This document shows positions 6,866 to 15,489 of a stretch of 34,464 bases of DNA, one piece after another (within the stretch, counting starts at the first letter, position 1; the number at the start of each line of letters is the position of its first letter). This DNA comes from an uncultured Alphaproteobacteria bacterium (GTDB lineage Bacteria; Pseudomonadota; Alphaproteobacteria; HIMB59), in contig CACABO010000011.1 of the NCBI GenBank assembly GCA_902530745.1, positions 1 through 34,464 of the forward strand, written 5' to 3'. The position numbers and the translations under genes were made by a program. The notes below the pieces were generated by a model. It saw nothing but the letters and a program-made list of their open reading frames with translations, was not told where the DNA came from and did not search any database.

Positions 6866-8164
6866 CTATAAATTTAATATATAAGTTGCAATTGATAAAA
6901 AAGACAAAAATCCAAATACATCTGTAAATGTTGTAAGTACAATACCAGAGGCTAAAGCTGGATCAATTTTCATTTTATTAATTGTTATTGGGATAATTAT
7001 GCCTACTAAACAAGCAAAACCTAAATTTATTAAAATGGCAAAAGATATCGCAAATGCTAATACAAGACTATCAAACCAATAATAAGCTATTAATCCCATT
7101 ATTAAAGAAAGTGCAAAACCATTGATACTTCCAATTAAAAATTCTTTAACGACTAATTTAATATAGTTTGAATTATTAATATCTTTTGTGGCAATAGCTC
7201 TTACGTATATGGTCATAGCTTGCGTGCCTGCATTACCACCCATTGAAGCTACTATAGGCATCAAGACTGCAATCGCTATCATTTGCTGTAATTGGTCTGA
7301 ATATATATCTATAACAAGAGATGCTAATATAGCTGTCAATAAATTTAACCCTAACCATATAAATCTTGAGGTAGCAGATGTAAAAGCACCTTTATAAAAG
7401 TCATTTACAAACAAACCTCCCAACTTTCTCATATCATCTTCTGACTCTTCGTGATCAATTTCAACAACGTCATCAACTGTCATGATACCTATCATTTTAT
7501 TATCTAAATTTACTACAGGTGCCGAAACCAAGCCATACTGTCGAAAGGTGTAGGCAATATCTTCAATTTTTTCATCAGATTTAATAATATGTATGTCTTT
7601 ATAAATAATATCTTTTAATTTTTTTGATCTTTTTGATCTTAGTACTCTTCCAGAAGGGATATAGCCTATAGGAATGTTTTGGTCATCAACAATAAATATA
7701 TTATAAAAATCTTTAGGTCCTCTTCGAGAATTCCTTAACTGATCAATTAATTCACCAACCGTTAAATTAGATTTAATCGAAAGATAATCTCTATTCATAA
7801 GCCTACCAGCAGAATTTTCATCATACTGTAAACTTTCCTCAATTCTTTCTCTTTGTTGAGATCCAAGCTTGGAAAGTATTTGAACTAATTCTTTAGTTTC
7901 AAAGTCACCAAGGATTTCAACCGCATCATCTAAATCTAAGTATTTAATTAAATTAACTAATTGTTTATTTGGAATCATATGCAAAATATCGTCACGCGTT
8001 TCTTCACGTAAGTAAGCAATAAAATCTGGGTGGAAGTTTTTAGTATTAGTTCTTAGTATAGACGACTGTATTTCATATGGGAGACTTTCAATACTATCTG
8101 CTTGATCTGCAGAATGAAGAGATTTTATTGACTCAATATATTCTTTTTTATTAAATTTTTGCAT
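6866..8164 (-). CDS. mgtE: MgtE-family magnesium transporter
   Basis: The 432-residue protein is a Mg2+ channel of the MgtE/SLC41 family in the inner membrane. The order is canonical: a helical N-domain (about 1-110), two CBS domains (about 115-240, with DDQNIPIGYIPSGRVLR and KMIGIMTVDDVVEID), a connecting helix, and five membrane helices. The pore helix signature PIVASMGGNAGTQAMTIYVR and the late DPALASGIVLTT segment, with the Asp used for ion selection in characterised MgtE, are both intact. The cytosolic N and CBS domains close the channel when Mg2+ is plentiful in the known family. The gene starts 14 bases after the tRNA-Leu gene, and a TATAAT box lies four bases before the ATG, so it may be read from the tRNA promoter, its own start, or both. 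Confidence 0.93.
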   Translation of the reverse strand: MQKFNKKEYIESIKSLHSADQADSIESLPYEIQSSILRTNTKNFHPDFIAYLREETRDDILHMIPNKQLVNLIKYLDLDDAVEILGDFETKELVQILSKLGSQQRERIEESLQYDENSAGRLMNRDYLSIKSNLTVGELIDQLRNSRRGPKDFYNIFIVDDQNIPIGYIPSGRVLRSKRSKKLKDIIYKDIHIIKSDEKIEDIAYTFRQYGLVSAPVVNLDNKMIGIMTVDDVVEIDHEESEDDMRKLGGLFVNDFYKGAFTSATSRFIWLGLNLLTAILASLVIDIYSDQLQQMIAIAVLMPIVASMGGNAGTQAMTIYVRAIATKDINNSNYIKLVVKEFLIGSINGFALSLIMGLIAYYWFDSLVLAFAISFAILINLGFACLVGIIIPITINKMKIDPALASGIVLTTFTDVFGFLSFLSIATYILNL

Positions 8165-8168
8165 TTAT

Positions 8169-8174
8169 ATTATA
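8169..8174 (-). promoter_or_regulatory. Candidate -10 box before mgtE
   Basis: TATAAT on the minus strand ends four bases before the mgtE ATG, within an AT-only near-palindrome (8163-8177) that follows the tRNA 3' end. No -35 match is present 17 bases upstream, where the tRNA lies. It may be chance, or part of the tRNA 3' processing region. Confidence 0.22.
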
Positions 8175-8178
8175 AATA

Positions 8179-8266
8179 TGGTGCGGACGAGAAGACTCGA
8201 ACTTCCACAGGATTTGATCCCACAGCGACCTCAACGCTGCGCGTCTACCAGTTCCGCCACGTCCGC
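8179..8266 (-). tRNA. tRNA-Leu (anticodon GAG)
   Basis: This is an 88-base class II tRNA including an encoded 3' CCA (8181-8179). The acceptor stem pairs GCGGACG with CGTCCGC. The anticodon stem CAGCG/CGCTG encloses loop TTGAGGT with anticodon GAG. The T arm has TTCGAGT in the loop, and a long variable arm pairs around GTGGGATC/ATCCTGTGG as expected for tRNA-Leu. It decodes CTC and CTT. It lies between mgtE (same strand, 14 bases downstream) and the divergent lipB (24 bases upstream), so its own promoter must overlap the start of lipB. Confidence 0.96.
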
Positions 8267-8290
8267 AATTAATAGATTAATTAATAAAGA

Positions 8291-8917
8291 ATGATTGAAA
8301 TAAAACAACTAAAAGGGCAAAAAAAATATCAAGAAGTTACAAAATTAATGAATAAACATATTCAAAAAATGTCTGAAAATATAAAAGAAGAGGAAATATG
8401 GTTCTTAGAACATCAAAATGTCTTTACCGCAGGAAGCTCTACTCCTAAAGAATTTAAAATAGATAAAATAAATAAGATTCCAGTGATTAAAGTTAATAGA
8501 GGTGGTAAGATCACTTTTCATGGCCCCGGCCAATTAGTAATTTATCCTTTAATAAATTTAAAAAAGAGAAAAAAGAATATTATAGATTACATAAATTCAT
8601 TAGAAGACATATGTATCAAAGCGTTCAAGAGAAATGATATTAAACTTTTTAGAAAAAAAGAAAAAAATAGAGGTTTGTGGGTTGAAAATAATAATGAATT
8701 TAAAAAAATAATATTTATTGGACTAAGATACTCTAAGGGCATAATTCATCATGGGTTATCAATTAATATTGATCTTGATTTAGATAATTTTCAAAAAATT
8801 GATCCTTGTGGTCTTAATTCCAAAGATATAAGTAGCTTAAAAGAACTTAAAATAAATTATAATAAAAGAAAAATATATCAAGATCTTAAAGAAGAATTTA
8901 TGAAAGTATTTTATTAG
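8291..8917 (+). CDS. lipB: Lipoyl(octanoyl) transferase
   Basis: The 208-residue enzyme moves octanoate from octanoyl-ACP to the lipoyl domains of 2-oxoacid dehydrogenases and the glycine cleavage system, the step before LipA. It contains RGGKITFHGPGQLVIYPL (70-87), the catalytic Lys region KKIIFIGLR (Lys near 139) and the catalytic Cys in IDPCGL (Cys near 173). HHGLSINIDLDLDNF matches the LipB substrate segment. Length and the ATG start are normal. It is the only plus-strand gene between two minus-strand blocks: the upstream gap to the divergent tRNA is 24 bases, and its 3' end overlaps the opposing rluC by 20 bases. Confidence 0.94.
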   Translation: MIEIKQLKGQKKYQEVTKLMNKHIQKMSENIKEEEIWFLEHQNVFTAGSSTPKEFKIDKINKIPVIKVNRGGKITFHGPGQLVIYPLINLKKRKKNIIDYINSLEDICIKAFKRNDIKLFRKKEKNRGLWVENNNEFKKIIFIGLRYSKGIIHHGLSINIDLDLDNFQKIDPCGLNSKDISSLKELKINYNKRKIYQDLKEEFMKVFY

Positions 8918-9710
8918 AGTTTATTTTAAATTTATAAAATTTCCCATCTAGTTTAAAAATAATTTTATAAGAACAAAGAAGGAGTTTTTTAAATTTATTG
9001 CCAGAAAACTTTTTATCACCAATTATAGGATTTTTATTAAGATAGAATTGAAGTCTGATTTGATGTTTTTTTCCTGTAAATAATTTAACCAAATAACAAT
9101 TTTCATAATTATCTAATTGAATTTTTCTATAAGCTAGTTTTAATTCCTTCTTATCAGAATTATAGTTAATCAAAGTATCAGTATTTTTATTAAATTTATT
9201 ATTAGTTACTGAAATATAGAATTTTTTGATTTGATTATTTAAAAATAACGATGAGATTTTACTAGCAGTAATTCTATTTTTTGCAAAGAGCATGACCCCT
9301 GAGGTGTCTTTGTCTAATCTGTGAACTATATATAATTTATGTTTTATTACATTTTCATATATATCTTTTAATGAAATATATACTTTAGATCCTCTTTGAA
9401 CAGAATATCCATCAATTTTGTTAATAACTATAAAATCATCGTTTTGAAATATTATATGATCTTTAAAAATCTTTTTTTTATCTTTATTTAGTTTAATAGT
9501 ATTTGATAATTTATTATTGATCTCAAATTTATAATATATATATACAACATCACCTTTTATTAATGGCGAATTAGCTTTAGATTTTTTGTTATTAATTTTT
9601 ATTTTGTATTTTCTAATTAATTTTTGAAACAAAGATAAAGGTATAGACTCAAAATATTGAAATAAAAACTTATCTAATCTTTTATAATTTTGATCTATCT
9701 TAATTTGCAA
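8898..9710 (-). CDS. rluC: RluA-family 23S rRNA pseudouridine synthase, probably RluC
   Basis: The 270-residue protein has an N-terminal S4-like RNA-binding domain (about 11-55, KRLDKFLFQYFES onward) and a pseudouridine synthase domain with the motif VHRLDKDTSGVMLFAKN holding the catalytic Asp (near residue 134). INKIDGYSVQRGSK matches the RluC form 'INKPxGLAVQGG', and HQIRLQF followed by PIIGDKKF matches the C-terminal signature. RluC modifies U955, U2504 and U2580 in E. coli 23S rRNA; the sites here are unknown. It is shorter than the usual 300-330 residues. The start appears to be TTG at 9710, inside the end of crcB, so translation is probably coupled. It is the last gene of the long minus-strand block. 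Confidence 0.82.
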   Translation of the reverse strand: MQIKIDQNYKRLDKFLFQYFESIPLSLFQKLIRKYKIKINNKKSKANSPLIKGDVVYIYYKFEINNKLSNTIKLNKDKKKIFKDHIIFQNDDFIVINKIDGYSVQRGSKVYISLKDIYENVIKHKLYIVHRLDKDTSGVMLFAKNRITASKISSLFLNNQIKKFYISVTNNKFNKNTDTLINYNSDKKELKLAYRKIQLDNYENCYLVKLFTGKKHQIRLQFYLNKNPIIGDKKFSGNKFKKLLLCSYKIIFKLDGKFYKFKINSNKILS

Positions 9711-10056
9711 ATCTGAGACTAATCATATGAAATAAATAAAAGAAAATAAAAGATATAAAAATGTTAAAAGAAAAATATATTAATGCTTTGATAAAAGATT
9801 TATCAGAAATTAATGAAAATAGTTCAATATTGAAGGAAGATAGAGTAGTAAAACTACCAAATAAACCGATATAAACAAAAATATATAGTTCACCATTAAA
9901 TTTATTTAAAAAATAACCTGCCATGGCAGATCCAATGATATTTACTAATATTGTTGTTGTGGGTAGCCCTAAAAAAGTGAAGTTTAAAATAGTGAAAAAG
10001 TAACGAAGGCTTGATCCTAATATAGCACCTATCACGAGCGCTAAATAAGATGACAT
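9700..10056 (-). CDS. crcB: CrcB/Fluc fluoride channel
   Basis: This 118-residue membrane protein has four predicted helices. It belongs to the Fluc family, dual-topology dimers that export fluoride. Visible signatures are GAILGSSLRYF near the N-terminus, TTTILVNIIGSAMAGYFL in helix 2 with the conserved Asn, and GLFGSFTTLSSFNIE in helix 3, which corresponds to GxxGxFTTFSTF. The second Phe of that last motif is Leu here. The gene lies six bases after rplQ on the same strand with no terminator between, so it is likely read through from the ribosomal block. I see no fluoride riboswitch. The crcB-rluC pairing near rplQ occurs in other Alphaproteobacteria. Confidence 0.88.
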   Translation of the reverse strand: MSSYLALVIGAILGSSLRYFFTILNFTFLGLPTTTILVNIIGSAMAGYFLNKFNGELYIFVYIGLFGSFTTLSSFNIELFSLISDKSFIKALIYFSFNIFISFIFFYLFHMISLRFAN

Positions 10057-10062
10057 AGAATT

Positions 10063-10419
10063 TTATTTTACGAACTGAATAATACTTGTGTGAGCAAAAT
10101 CACCAAATCTGTTGCCTTTTTTAATAATGCGAGTGTATCCACCATTTCTATTTTTTTGCTCTTTAGAAATTTCAGAAAATAATTTTTGACAAGCTTCCTT
10201 ATTATTAAAAAGCTTGGCTAATATATATTTTCTATTACTTAAGTTATCATTTTTAGCTTTTGTAACTAATTTCTCAATAAAAGGTCTAAGCTCTTTTGCT
10301 TTTTCAGTAGTTGTAGTAATAGTCTCGTACTTAATGAGACTAATAGATAAGTTTTTTAACAAAGCCAATCTATGAGAAGAAGTTCTATTTAACTTTCGTT
10401 GTTTAAGTCCGTGTTTCAT
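10063..10419 (-). CDS. rplQ: 50S ribosomal protein L17
   Basis: The 118-residue protein shows the L17 start [20 protein letters not shown], the central EKAKELRPFIEKLVTKAK and the C-terminal NGGYTRIIKKGNRFGD. L17 binds 23S rRNA near the peptide exit tunnel. It follows rpoA with a TAATG junction (stop and start share one base), the standard end of the alpha operon. Here the same strand continues directly into crcB, with no visible terminator. Confidence 0.97.
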   Translation of the reverse strand: MKHGLKQRKLNRTSSHRLALLKNLSISLIKYETITTTTEKAKELRPFIEKLVTKAKNDNLSNRKYILAKLFNNKEACQKLFSEISKEQKNRNGGYTRIIKKGNRFGDFAHTSIIQFVK

Positions 10420-11447
10420 TATACTTTAAAAGGATCTTCATATTTTTTTGATAGTTCTTCTATATTTTCTGGTGGCCAACCGGGTAAGTCCATTCCCATA
10501 GATAGACTCATTGAAGATAGTACTTCCTTTATCTCATCTAAAGATTTTCTGCCAAAATTAGGTGTTCTTAGCATTTCTCCCTCAGTTTTTTGGACTAAAT
10601 CTCCAATATAAAAAATATTATCATTTTTTAAACAATTAGCTGATCTAACAGATAACTCAAGTTCATCAACTTTCTTAAGTAGGTTCTTATTAAACTGTGG
10701 TTCATTTGAAGATTGTAATTTTTTTCTTTCATCTTCTGTAGGTTCCTCAAAATTAATAAAGGGCTTGAGTTGGTCTTGAAGAATTCTTGCAGCTAAAGCA
10801 GCAGCATCATCTGGAGATACGGTTCCATTAGTTTCAATATCTAAGATAAGTTTATCAAACTCTGTATCTTGACCAATTCGAGAATTTTCAACGTTAAAAG
10901 AGACTCTTTTCACAGGGCTGTAAGTTGCATCAAGCATAATTTGCCCAACACTTTTATTCTCATTATCTTTGTTTTTTTCTGCAGATATATAACCTTTGTT
11001 AACATCTAAGAATATTTCTAAATTTACTTCTCTATTAGAGTCAACATTCATAATAACAGCCTCTTTATCAATTATTTCTACGTCAGGGTTTTCTTCAAAA
11101 TCTGAGGAAAGAACCTCTTTTGGACCTTTAACGTTTAAACTTAATTTTTGAGAGTGGTTACTTTTTGAATTAAAAGTGACGTTTTTAAGATTCATAATGA
11201 TATCTGTTACATCTTCTCTTACACCCTCAATAGTAGAAAATTCATGAAGAACTCCATTAATTTTAATAGAAGATATGGCTGTTCCTTGCAATGATGACAA
11301 TAGTACTCTTCTTAAGGCATTACCCAATGTTGTTCCAAAACCTTTTTCTAAAGGTTCGATGACAACAGTTCCAAATTTCTTATTATCACTTATTTTATAA
11401 TCAACTTTATTTGGTTTGACCAAAGTTATCCAATTATTCTCTATCAA
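10419..11447 (-). CDS. rpoA: RNA polymerase alpha subunit
   Basis: The 342-residue subunit nucleates RNA polymerase assembly and contacts UP elements and activators. The N-terminal domain (about 1-235) has [20 protein letters not shown] and [20 protein letters not shown]. The C-terminal domain (about 260-325) has [30 protein letters not shown] and a C-terminal LPGWPPENI. Length is normal for Alphaproteobacteria (about 338). The start is TTG at 11447, supported by AGGAG seven bases upstream and by the family N-terminus; no ATG sits in place. It lies 23 bases after rpsK. Confidence 0.97.
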   Translation of the reverse strand: MIENNWITLVKPNKVDYKISDNKKFGTVVIEPLEKGFGTTLGNALRRVLLSSLQGTAISSIKINGVLHEFSTIEGVREDVTDIIMNLKNVTFNSKSNHSQKLSLNVKGPKEVLSSDFEENPDVEIIDKEAVIMNVDSNREVNLEIFLDVNKGYISAEKNKDNENKSVGQIMLDATYSPVKRVSFNVENSRIGQDTEFDKLILDIETNGTVSPDDAAALAARILQDQLKPFINFEEPTEDERKKLQSSNEPQFNKNLLKKVDELELSVRSANCLKNDNIFYIGDLVQKTEGEMLRTPNFGRKSLDEIKEVLSSMSLSMGMDLPGWPPENIEELSKKYEDPFKV

Positions 11448-11470
11448 TTTTTAGCTCCTATAAATTTAGT

Positions 11471-11869
11471 TTATACTCTTCGTTTCTTTTTAGGTCGACA
11501 TCCATTGTGTGGAAGCGGTGTAACATCTTTAATATTATTTATAATAAATCCTATATTTTGTAGAGCTCTTAAAGCAGACTCTCTACCTGATCCTGGACCT
11601 TTCATAAGAACATCAAGTTTTCTCAGACCATTATCATATGCTTTTTTTCCAGCTGCATCTGTAGCAATTTGTGCAGCATATGGAGTGGATTTCTTTGAAC
11701 CCCTAAAACCCATAGACCCACTCGATGACCAAGATACTGCGTTACCACTAACATCAGAAATTGTTACGATAGTGTTGTTAAAAGAACTTTTGATGTGAAC
11801 AACACCATTTTGACCAAAGTTTTTTTTTGACTTTTTTTTATCAGAGGTTTTTTTTTCGTTTTTTGCCAT
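11471..11869 (-). CDS. rpsK: 30S ribosomal protein S11
   Basis: The 132-residue protein has a Lys-rich N-terminal tail typical of alphaproteobacterial S11, followed by [20 protein letters not shown], the signature [19 protein letters not shown] and the end [18 protein letters not shown]11 forms part of the 30S platform and contacts the mRNA exit region. It follows rpsM after one base. All conserved segments are intact. Confidence 0.98.
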   Translation of the reverse strand: MAKNEKKTSDKKKSKKNFGQNGVVHIKSSFNNTIVTISDVSGNAVSWSSSGSMGFRGSKKSTPYAAQIATDAAGKKAYDNGLRKLDVLMKGPGSGRESALRALQNIGFIINNIKDVTPLPHNGCRPKKKRRV

Positions 11870-11870
11870 T

Positions 11871-12248
11871 TTATTTAGTTACTTTTTTCTTTCCTGCTAT
11901 AGCTACAGCTTTACCTTTTCTAGTTCTAGCATTTGTATGTGTTCTTTGACCTCTCGTTGGAAGTTGCTTACGATGTCTTAGACCACGATAGCAACCTAAG
12001 TCTTTTAGTCTTTTAATATTTTGAGATACTACTCTTCTAAGGTCACCCTCAACAGTATAGCTTTCATCTATAGATTTTCTTATTTTTGAGATTTCATCCT
12101 CAGAAAAATCTTTTATTCTCTTTGTTGGATCTAAGCTATTTGCTTTTAAAATATCCATAGCATACTTAGGACCTATTCCATGAATATATGTTAGAGAAAC
12201 TAATGCTCTTTTATTAACTGGTAAATTTACACCTGCTATTCTTGCCAA
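11871..12248 (-). CDS. rpsM: 30S ribosomal protein S13
   Basis: The 125-residue protein has [20 protein letters not shown] at the start, IHGIGPKYA and the C-terminal signature [20 protein letters not shown] followed by RKG. S13 sits in the 30S head and contacts P-site tRNA and the 50S bridge. The start codon is TTG at 12248, with GGGAG seven bases upstream, and it gives the exact family N-terminus. The 61-base gap upstream, to adk, is the largest in the whole minus-strand block and may hold an internal promoter. Confidence 0.97.
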   Translation of the reverse strand: MARIAGVNLPVNKRALVSLTYIHGIGPKYAMDILKANSLDPTKRIKDFSEDEISKIRKSIDESYTVEGDLRRVVSQNIKRLKDLGCYRGLRHRKQLPTRGQRTHTNARTRKGKAVAIAGKKKVTK

Positions 12249-12269
12249 TTGAGAACTCCCGAATGGGTG

Positions 12270-12298
12270 AAATTATTAAAAAAGTATTTAAAAGTCAA
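12270..12298 (-). promoter_or_regulatory. Weak candidate promoter before rpsM
   Basis: In the adk-rpsM gap the minus strand reads TTGACT (12298-12293), the same -35 hexamer as in the rpsL promoter. Seventeen bases later it reads TAATTT (12275-12270), a poor -10. TAATAA, three bases further upstream, is an alternative at too short a spacing. A start here would give a leader of about 15-20 bases including the GGGAG ribosome binding site. Confidence 0.25.
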
Positions 12299-12309
12299 TA
12301 TAAATTACC

Positions 12310-12864
12310 TCAATTAAATCCAAGTTTATCAACGATTTTAGCAGTTACGGTACTGATTTCATCGTTAGCTTGGATATCAGTTACTAGATAATTTTTTTTT
12401 AATGAATTTAATATTTCTTGATGAGATTTTTTATAAATTTGTAGTCTTTTTTCAAAAAAACTGTCATCCGCCCTAGATTCCTCCAAAGACCTTTTTTTAA
12501 TTCTCTGAAGAAGCTGATCATCATCAACCTCAAAGTTGATAATACTTAAAACTTCGTTCACAAATATTTCAACAAGTGAGTCAGCTTGTATTGAACTTCT
12601 AGGAAATCCATCAATTAAAATCTGTTCGTTTGTCAATGTATTAACTTTTTCTTTTAATACTGAAATTACAACTGTGTCTTCAATTAAGTCACCATTATCC
12701 ATTTTATTTTTAATTTCTTTTCCCAAAACACTCTGGTCTTGAGATTTCTCTTTCAACAGTGAGCTAACAGTTAAAATATTAAGATCAGGTAAAATAGTAT
12801 CTTTTAAAATATTCGCTTGTGTGCCCTTACCACAACCAGGGGGACCAATAAATACTATAACCAT
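12310..12864 (-). CDS. adk: Adenylate kinase, short LID-less form with divergent AMP segment
   Basis: The 184-residue kinase is placed between secY and rpsM as in many bacteria and should interconvert ATP, AMP and ADP. It has the P-loop GPPGCGKGTQ (7-16), the substrate motif DGFPRSSIQAD with the AMP-contacting Arg and Gln kept, and the Arg-rich QRIKKRSLEESRADD. It lacks the long LID insertion, as do many alphaproteobacterial Adk. The AMP-binding segment, normally ISTGDMLR, reads LTVSSLLK (31-38), so the usual Thr, Gly and Arg are replaced. The region after RADD seems about two residues short. The start overlaps the end of secY by ten bases. The assignment is firm; full activity is less certain. 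Confidence 0.88.
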   Translation of the reverse strand: MVIVFIGPPGCGKGTQANILKDTILPDLNILTVSSLLKEKSQDQSVLGKEIKNKMDNGDLIEDTVVISVLKEKVNTLTNEQILIDGFPRSSIQADSLVEIFVNEVLSIINFEVDDDQLLQRIKKRSLEESRADDSFFEKRLQIYKKSHQEILNSLKKNYLVTDIQANDEISTVTAKIVDKLGFN

Positions 12865-14183
12865 TTACTCTTATAAATTTTATTTTTGCTTAATAATTTT
12901 TCATATTGAGATGAAAATAATTGTGTTTGAATCTGTGAAAAGAAATCCATTGCCACAATAACAACTATCAAAAGACTTGTTCCTCCTAGATAAAAAGGAA
13001 CTGATAATCTAGCAATTAAAAATTCTGGAATTAAGGCAATTAAACCTAAATAAATAGCACCTACAAAAGTTAAACGATAAATAACGTGTTCTAAGTAAGT
13101 AGCTGTTTGTTCACCTGGCCTGTAGCCTAAAACAAAACCTCCATTGTTTCTTAAGTTTTCAGCCTGTTCTTTAGGGTTAAAAACGATACTAGTATAAAAA
13201 AATGCAAAGAAAACAATCAGACCGAAGAAAAAAGCCATATAAAGTGGTTTTCCATGAGATAAGTAAAATCCTAAACTAGATAAGAAACCGGAACTTTCAG
13301 GTGAAAAATTAGAAATAGTATTTGGAAATAATAGCAACGATGATGCAAAAATAGCAGGAATAACACCAGAAATATTTATTTTAATTGGTAAATAAGAAGA
13401 TTGACCACCAAATACTTTATTTCCTACTTGGCGTTTTGGATATTGAACTAATAACCTTCTTTGAGCTCTTTCTATAAATACAATTATTACTATTAGTATT
13501 AGAAGTAAAAAAATTATTGATATAATTGCAATAGCTGATAGGGCTCCAGTTCTTCCAAGTTCAAATGTGTTGAAAATAGCAAAAGGAAGATTTGCTACGA
13601 TACCTGAAAATATTATGATTGAAATTCCACTTCCAAATCCATTTTCAGTTATCTGTTCACCCAGCCACATTAAGAATATAGTTCCAGATGTCATTGTTAT
13701 GACTGCAGAAATTTGAAAGAAAGCTACACTTCCCAAAGTTGGATCTACTGTATCTGATAAATTTAGTATACCATTTGAAATACCATAACTTTGAAAAAGT
13801 CCTAAGAGTATAGTTAAATATCTTGTGTATTGTTGAATTTTTTTTCTACCTTGGGTGCCCTGTTCTTTAAGAGCTTTTAAACTATCAAAGGATGACTGCA
13901 TTAGTGTCATTATAATAGATGCTGAGATATATGGCATAACACCTAATGTAAATATAGACATACGCATTAAAGCTCCACCAGAAAACATGTCGAATATTCC
14001 TAAAATTCCCCCACGATGTTGTTCAAATATTTGTTCTAAAACAGCTGAGTTAATACCAGGAACTGGAATATACGTTCCAAGACGATAAACAGCTATTGCA
14101 AATAAAACAAAGCCTAATTTTTTAAATAAGCCTGAGCTTTTTATTGCTTCGCTATAGTCAATATTTGGTACTTTTATATTCAT
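12855..14183 (-). CDS. secY: Preprotein translocase channel subunit SecY
   Basis: The 442-residue protein has ten membrane segments and forms the SecYEG protein-conducting channel of the inner membrane. Visible signatures are RLGTYIPVPGIN in the N-terminal region, the plug and helix 2 region FDMFSGGALMRMSIFTLGVM, the cytoplasmic loop FNPKEQAENLRNNGG and GYRPGEQTATYL, where SecA and the ribosome dock. It lies nine bases after rplO in the spc gene order. Length matches the family (about 443). Confidence 0.97.
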   Translation of the reverse strand: MNIKVPNIDYSEAIKSSGLFKKLGFVLFAIAVYRLGTYIPVPGINSAVLEQIFEQHRGGILGIFDMFSGGALMRMSIFTLGVMPYISASIIMTLMQSSFDSLKALKEQGTQGRKKIQQYTRYLTILLGLFQSYGISNGILNLSDTVDPTLGSVAFFQISAVITMTSGTIFLMWLGEQITENGFGSGISIIIFSGIVANLPFAIFNTFELGRTGALSAIAIISIIFLLLILIVIIVFIERAQRRLLVQYPKRQVGNKVFGGQSSYLPIKINISGVIPAIFASSLLLFPNTISNFSPESSGFLSSLGFYLSHGKPLYMAFFFGLIVFFAFFYTSIVFNPKEQAENLRNNGGFVLGYRPGEQTATYLEHVIYRLTFVGAIYLGLIALIPEFLIARLSVPFYLGGTSLLIVVIVAMDFFSQIQTQLFSSQYEKLLSKNKIYKSKWL

Positions 14184-14192
14184 AATCTAAAA

Positions 14193-14627
14193 TTATGATG
14201 TAGATCCACCAAGTTCTTCAATTCTTTTTTTGGCACCAGGAGTAACCTTAAAATTTTTAAATTGAAGTTTCTTTTTAAACTGAATTGAGTCGATTAGTTT
14301 AATTGATTTTTTATGATCTTTCTTTTTTAAGAAACCCTCTTGTATTAAAAAGTTATTATCAATTAAAGAGTTTTCTTTAAATTTATTAAAACTTACTAAA
14401 GACAAAGTTAAAGATTTAGGATTTATTTTTTTTAATGAATTAAAACCTCTTTTTGGGGTTTTTCTGTAAATAGGCATTTGACCACCCTCAAAATTTCTAA
14501 CAGCAACACCTGACCTAGATTTTTGCCCTTTGTGACCCCTACCAGCTGTTTTTCCTAATCCAGAACCAATTCCTTTACCTTTTCTTTTTCTGTTTGTTTG
14601 GCGTTGTTTTGAAATTTGATTTATCAT
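14193..14627 (-). CDS. rplO: 50S ribosomal protein L15
   Basis: The 144-residue protein begins with the L15 signature region [20 protein letters not shown] and GQKSRSG, then [16 protein letters not shown]. The C-terminal half is Lys-rich and more divergent, ending [17 protein letters not shown]15 is a late-assembly 50S protein with an extended N-terminal tail in the rRNA. Only two bases separate it from rpsE; rpmD (L30), which usually lies there, is missing. Confidence 0.96.
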   Translation of the reverse strand: MINQISKQRQTNRKRKGKGIGSGLGKTAGRGHKGQKSRSGVAVRNFEGGQMPIYRKTPKRGFNSLKKINPKSLTLSLVSFNKFKENSLIDNNFLIQEGFLKKKDHKKSIKLIDSIQFKKKLQFKNFKVTPGAKKRIEELGGSTS

Positions 14628-14629
14628 TC

Positions 14630-15142
14630 TTAGTTTTCTCTTTTACTAATTACAGAATTTATTTCTATGCTTCTTCTGGCAGACACTGATTTTGGTGTAT
14701 TGATACTTTTTAAAGCTTTAATTGTTGATCGAACAATGTTGTGTGGATTTTTTGTTCCAATAGCTTTAGATACAACATCCGAAATGCCCAATGCCTCAAA
14801 AATAGCTCTAGATGGACCGCCAGAGATTATACCTGTTCCTTTTGGAGCCGATCTTAAAATTACTGTGCTTGAGGAAAATTTAGCTTTTACATCATGGTGA
14901 ATAGTCCTACCCTCTCTTAAAGGAATTCTAACCATTGTTTTTTTGGCTTCTTCAGAAGCTTTTCTGATTGCTTCAGGTACTTCTTTCGCTTTTCCTGATC
15001 CAAAACCAACTCTACCTTGTCCATCACCACTTACAACAAGGGCAGCAAATCCAAATCTTCTCCCACCTTTAACAACTTTAGATACTCTTCTAACTGAAAT
15101 AAGCTTTTCTATTAATTCTTTATTTGTATTATTTTCTAACAT
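14630..15142 (-). CDS. rpsE: 30S ribosomal protein S5
   Basis: The 170-residue protein has the S5 double-stranded RNA-binding signature [20 protein letters not shown] and [17 protein letters not shown], followed by [17 protein letters not shown] and [17 protein letters not shown]5 acts in 30S assembly, decoding accuracy and mRNA unwinding at the entry channel. It begins at a TAATG junction with rplR. All conserved segments are intact and the length is normal. Confidence 0.98.
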   Translation of the reverse strand: MLENNTNKELIEKLISVRRVSKVVKGGRRFGFAALVVSGDGQGRVGFGSGKAKEVPEAIRKASEEAKKTMVRIPLREGRTIHHDVKAKFSSSTVILRSAPKGTGIISGGPSRAIFEALGISDVVSKAIGTKNPHNIVRSTIKALKSINTPKSVSARRSIEINSVISKREN

Positions 15143-15489
15143 TAAAACGATAAACCCTTTTCTCTTGCTGCATCAGCTAATACTTTAAGCCTTCCATGAT
15201 ACTTATATGACCCTTTATCAAATTTTACTTCTTTAATACCTTTTTCTATAGCTAGTTCAGCAATTTTTGAGCCAACTATTTTAGCTACATCAACTTTTTT
15301 TTGTCCCTCAGCTTTCTCTAATTTAACTGAAGAAAATGAGCATAGTGTTTTATCATTACTCTCAGATAATACTGAAGCATAAATATGTTTGGAGGATCTA
15401 AAAACTAAGAGTTTATGTTTTTTTATATTATTCAATTTTTTTCTAACTCTTAATTTTCTACGAACAGCTCTAGTTTTATCTTTATTCAT
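15142..15489 (-). CDS. rplR: 50S ribosomal protein L18
   Basis: The 115-residue protein has [28 protein letters not shown] and the C-terminal [20 protein letters not shown] followed by AREKGLSF. L18 binds 5S rRNA together with L5 and L25 in the central protuberance. Both ends overlap neighbours by a single shared base (TAATG at 15489 and 15142). Confidence 0.97.
   Translation of the reverse strand: MNKDKTRAVRRKLRVRKKLNNIKKHKLLVFRSSKHIYASVLSESNDKTLCSFSSVKLEKAEGQKKVDVAKIVGSKIAELAIEKGIKEVKFDKGSYKYHGRLKVLADAAREKGLSF

Noticed and set aside
7620-7640. Short direct repeat of TTTTTGATC
   Set aside because: It lies inside the mgtE reading frame and encodes RSKRSKK between the CBS domain segments; two units are not a meaningful array.
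8163-8177. AT-only near-palindrome after the tRNA-Leu gene as a terminator
   Set aside because: It has no G-C pairs and no following U-run on the transcribed strand. In DNA this AT-rich a seven-base match is not surprising, and mgtE begins inside it.
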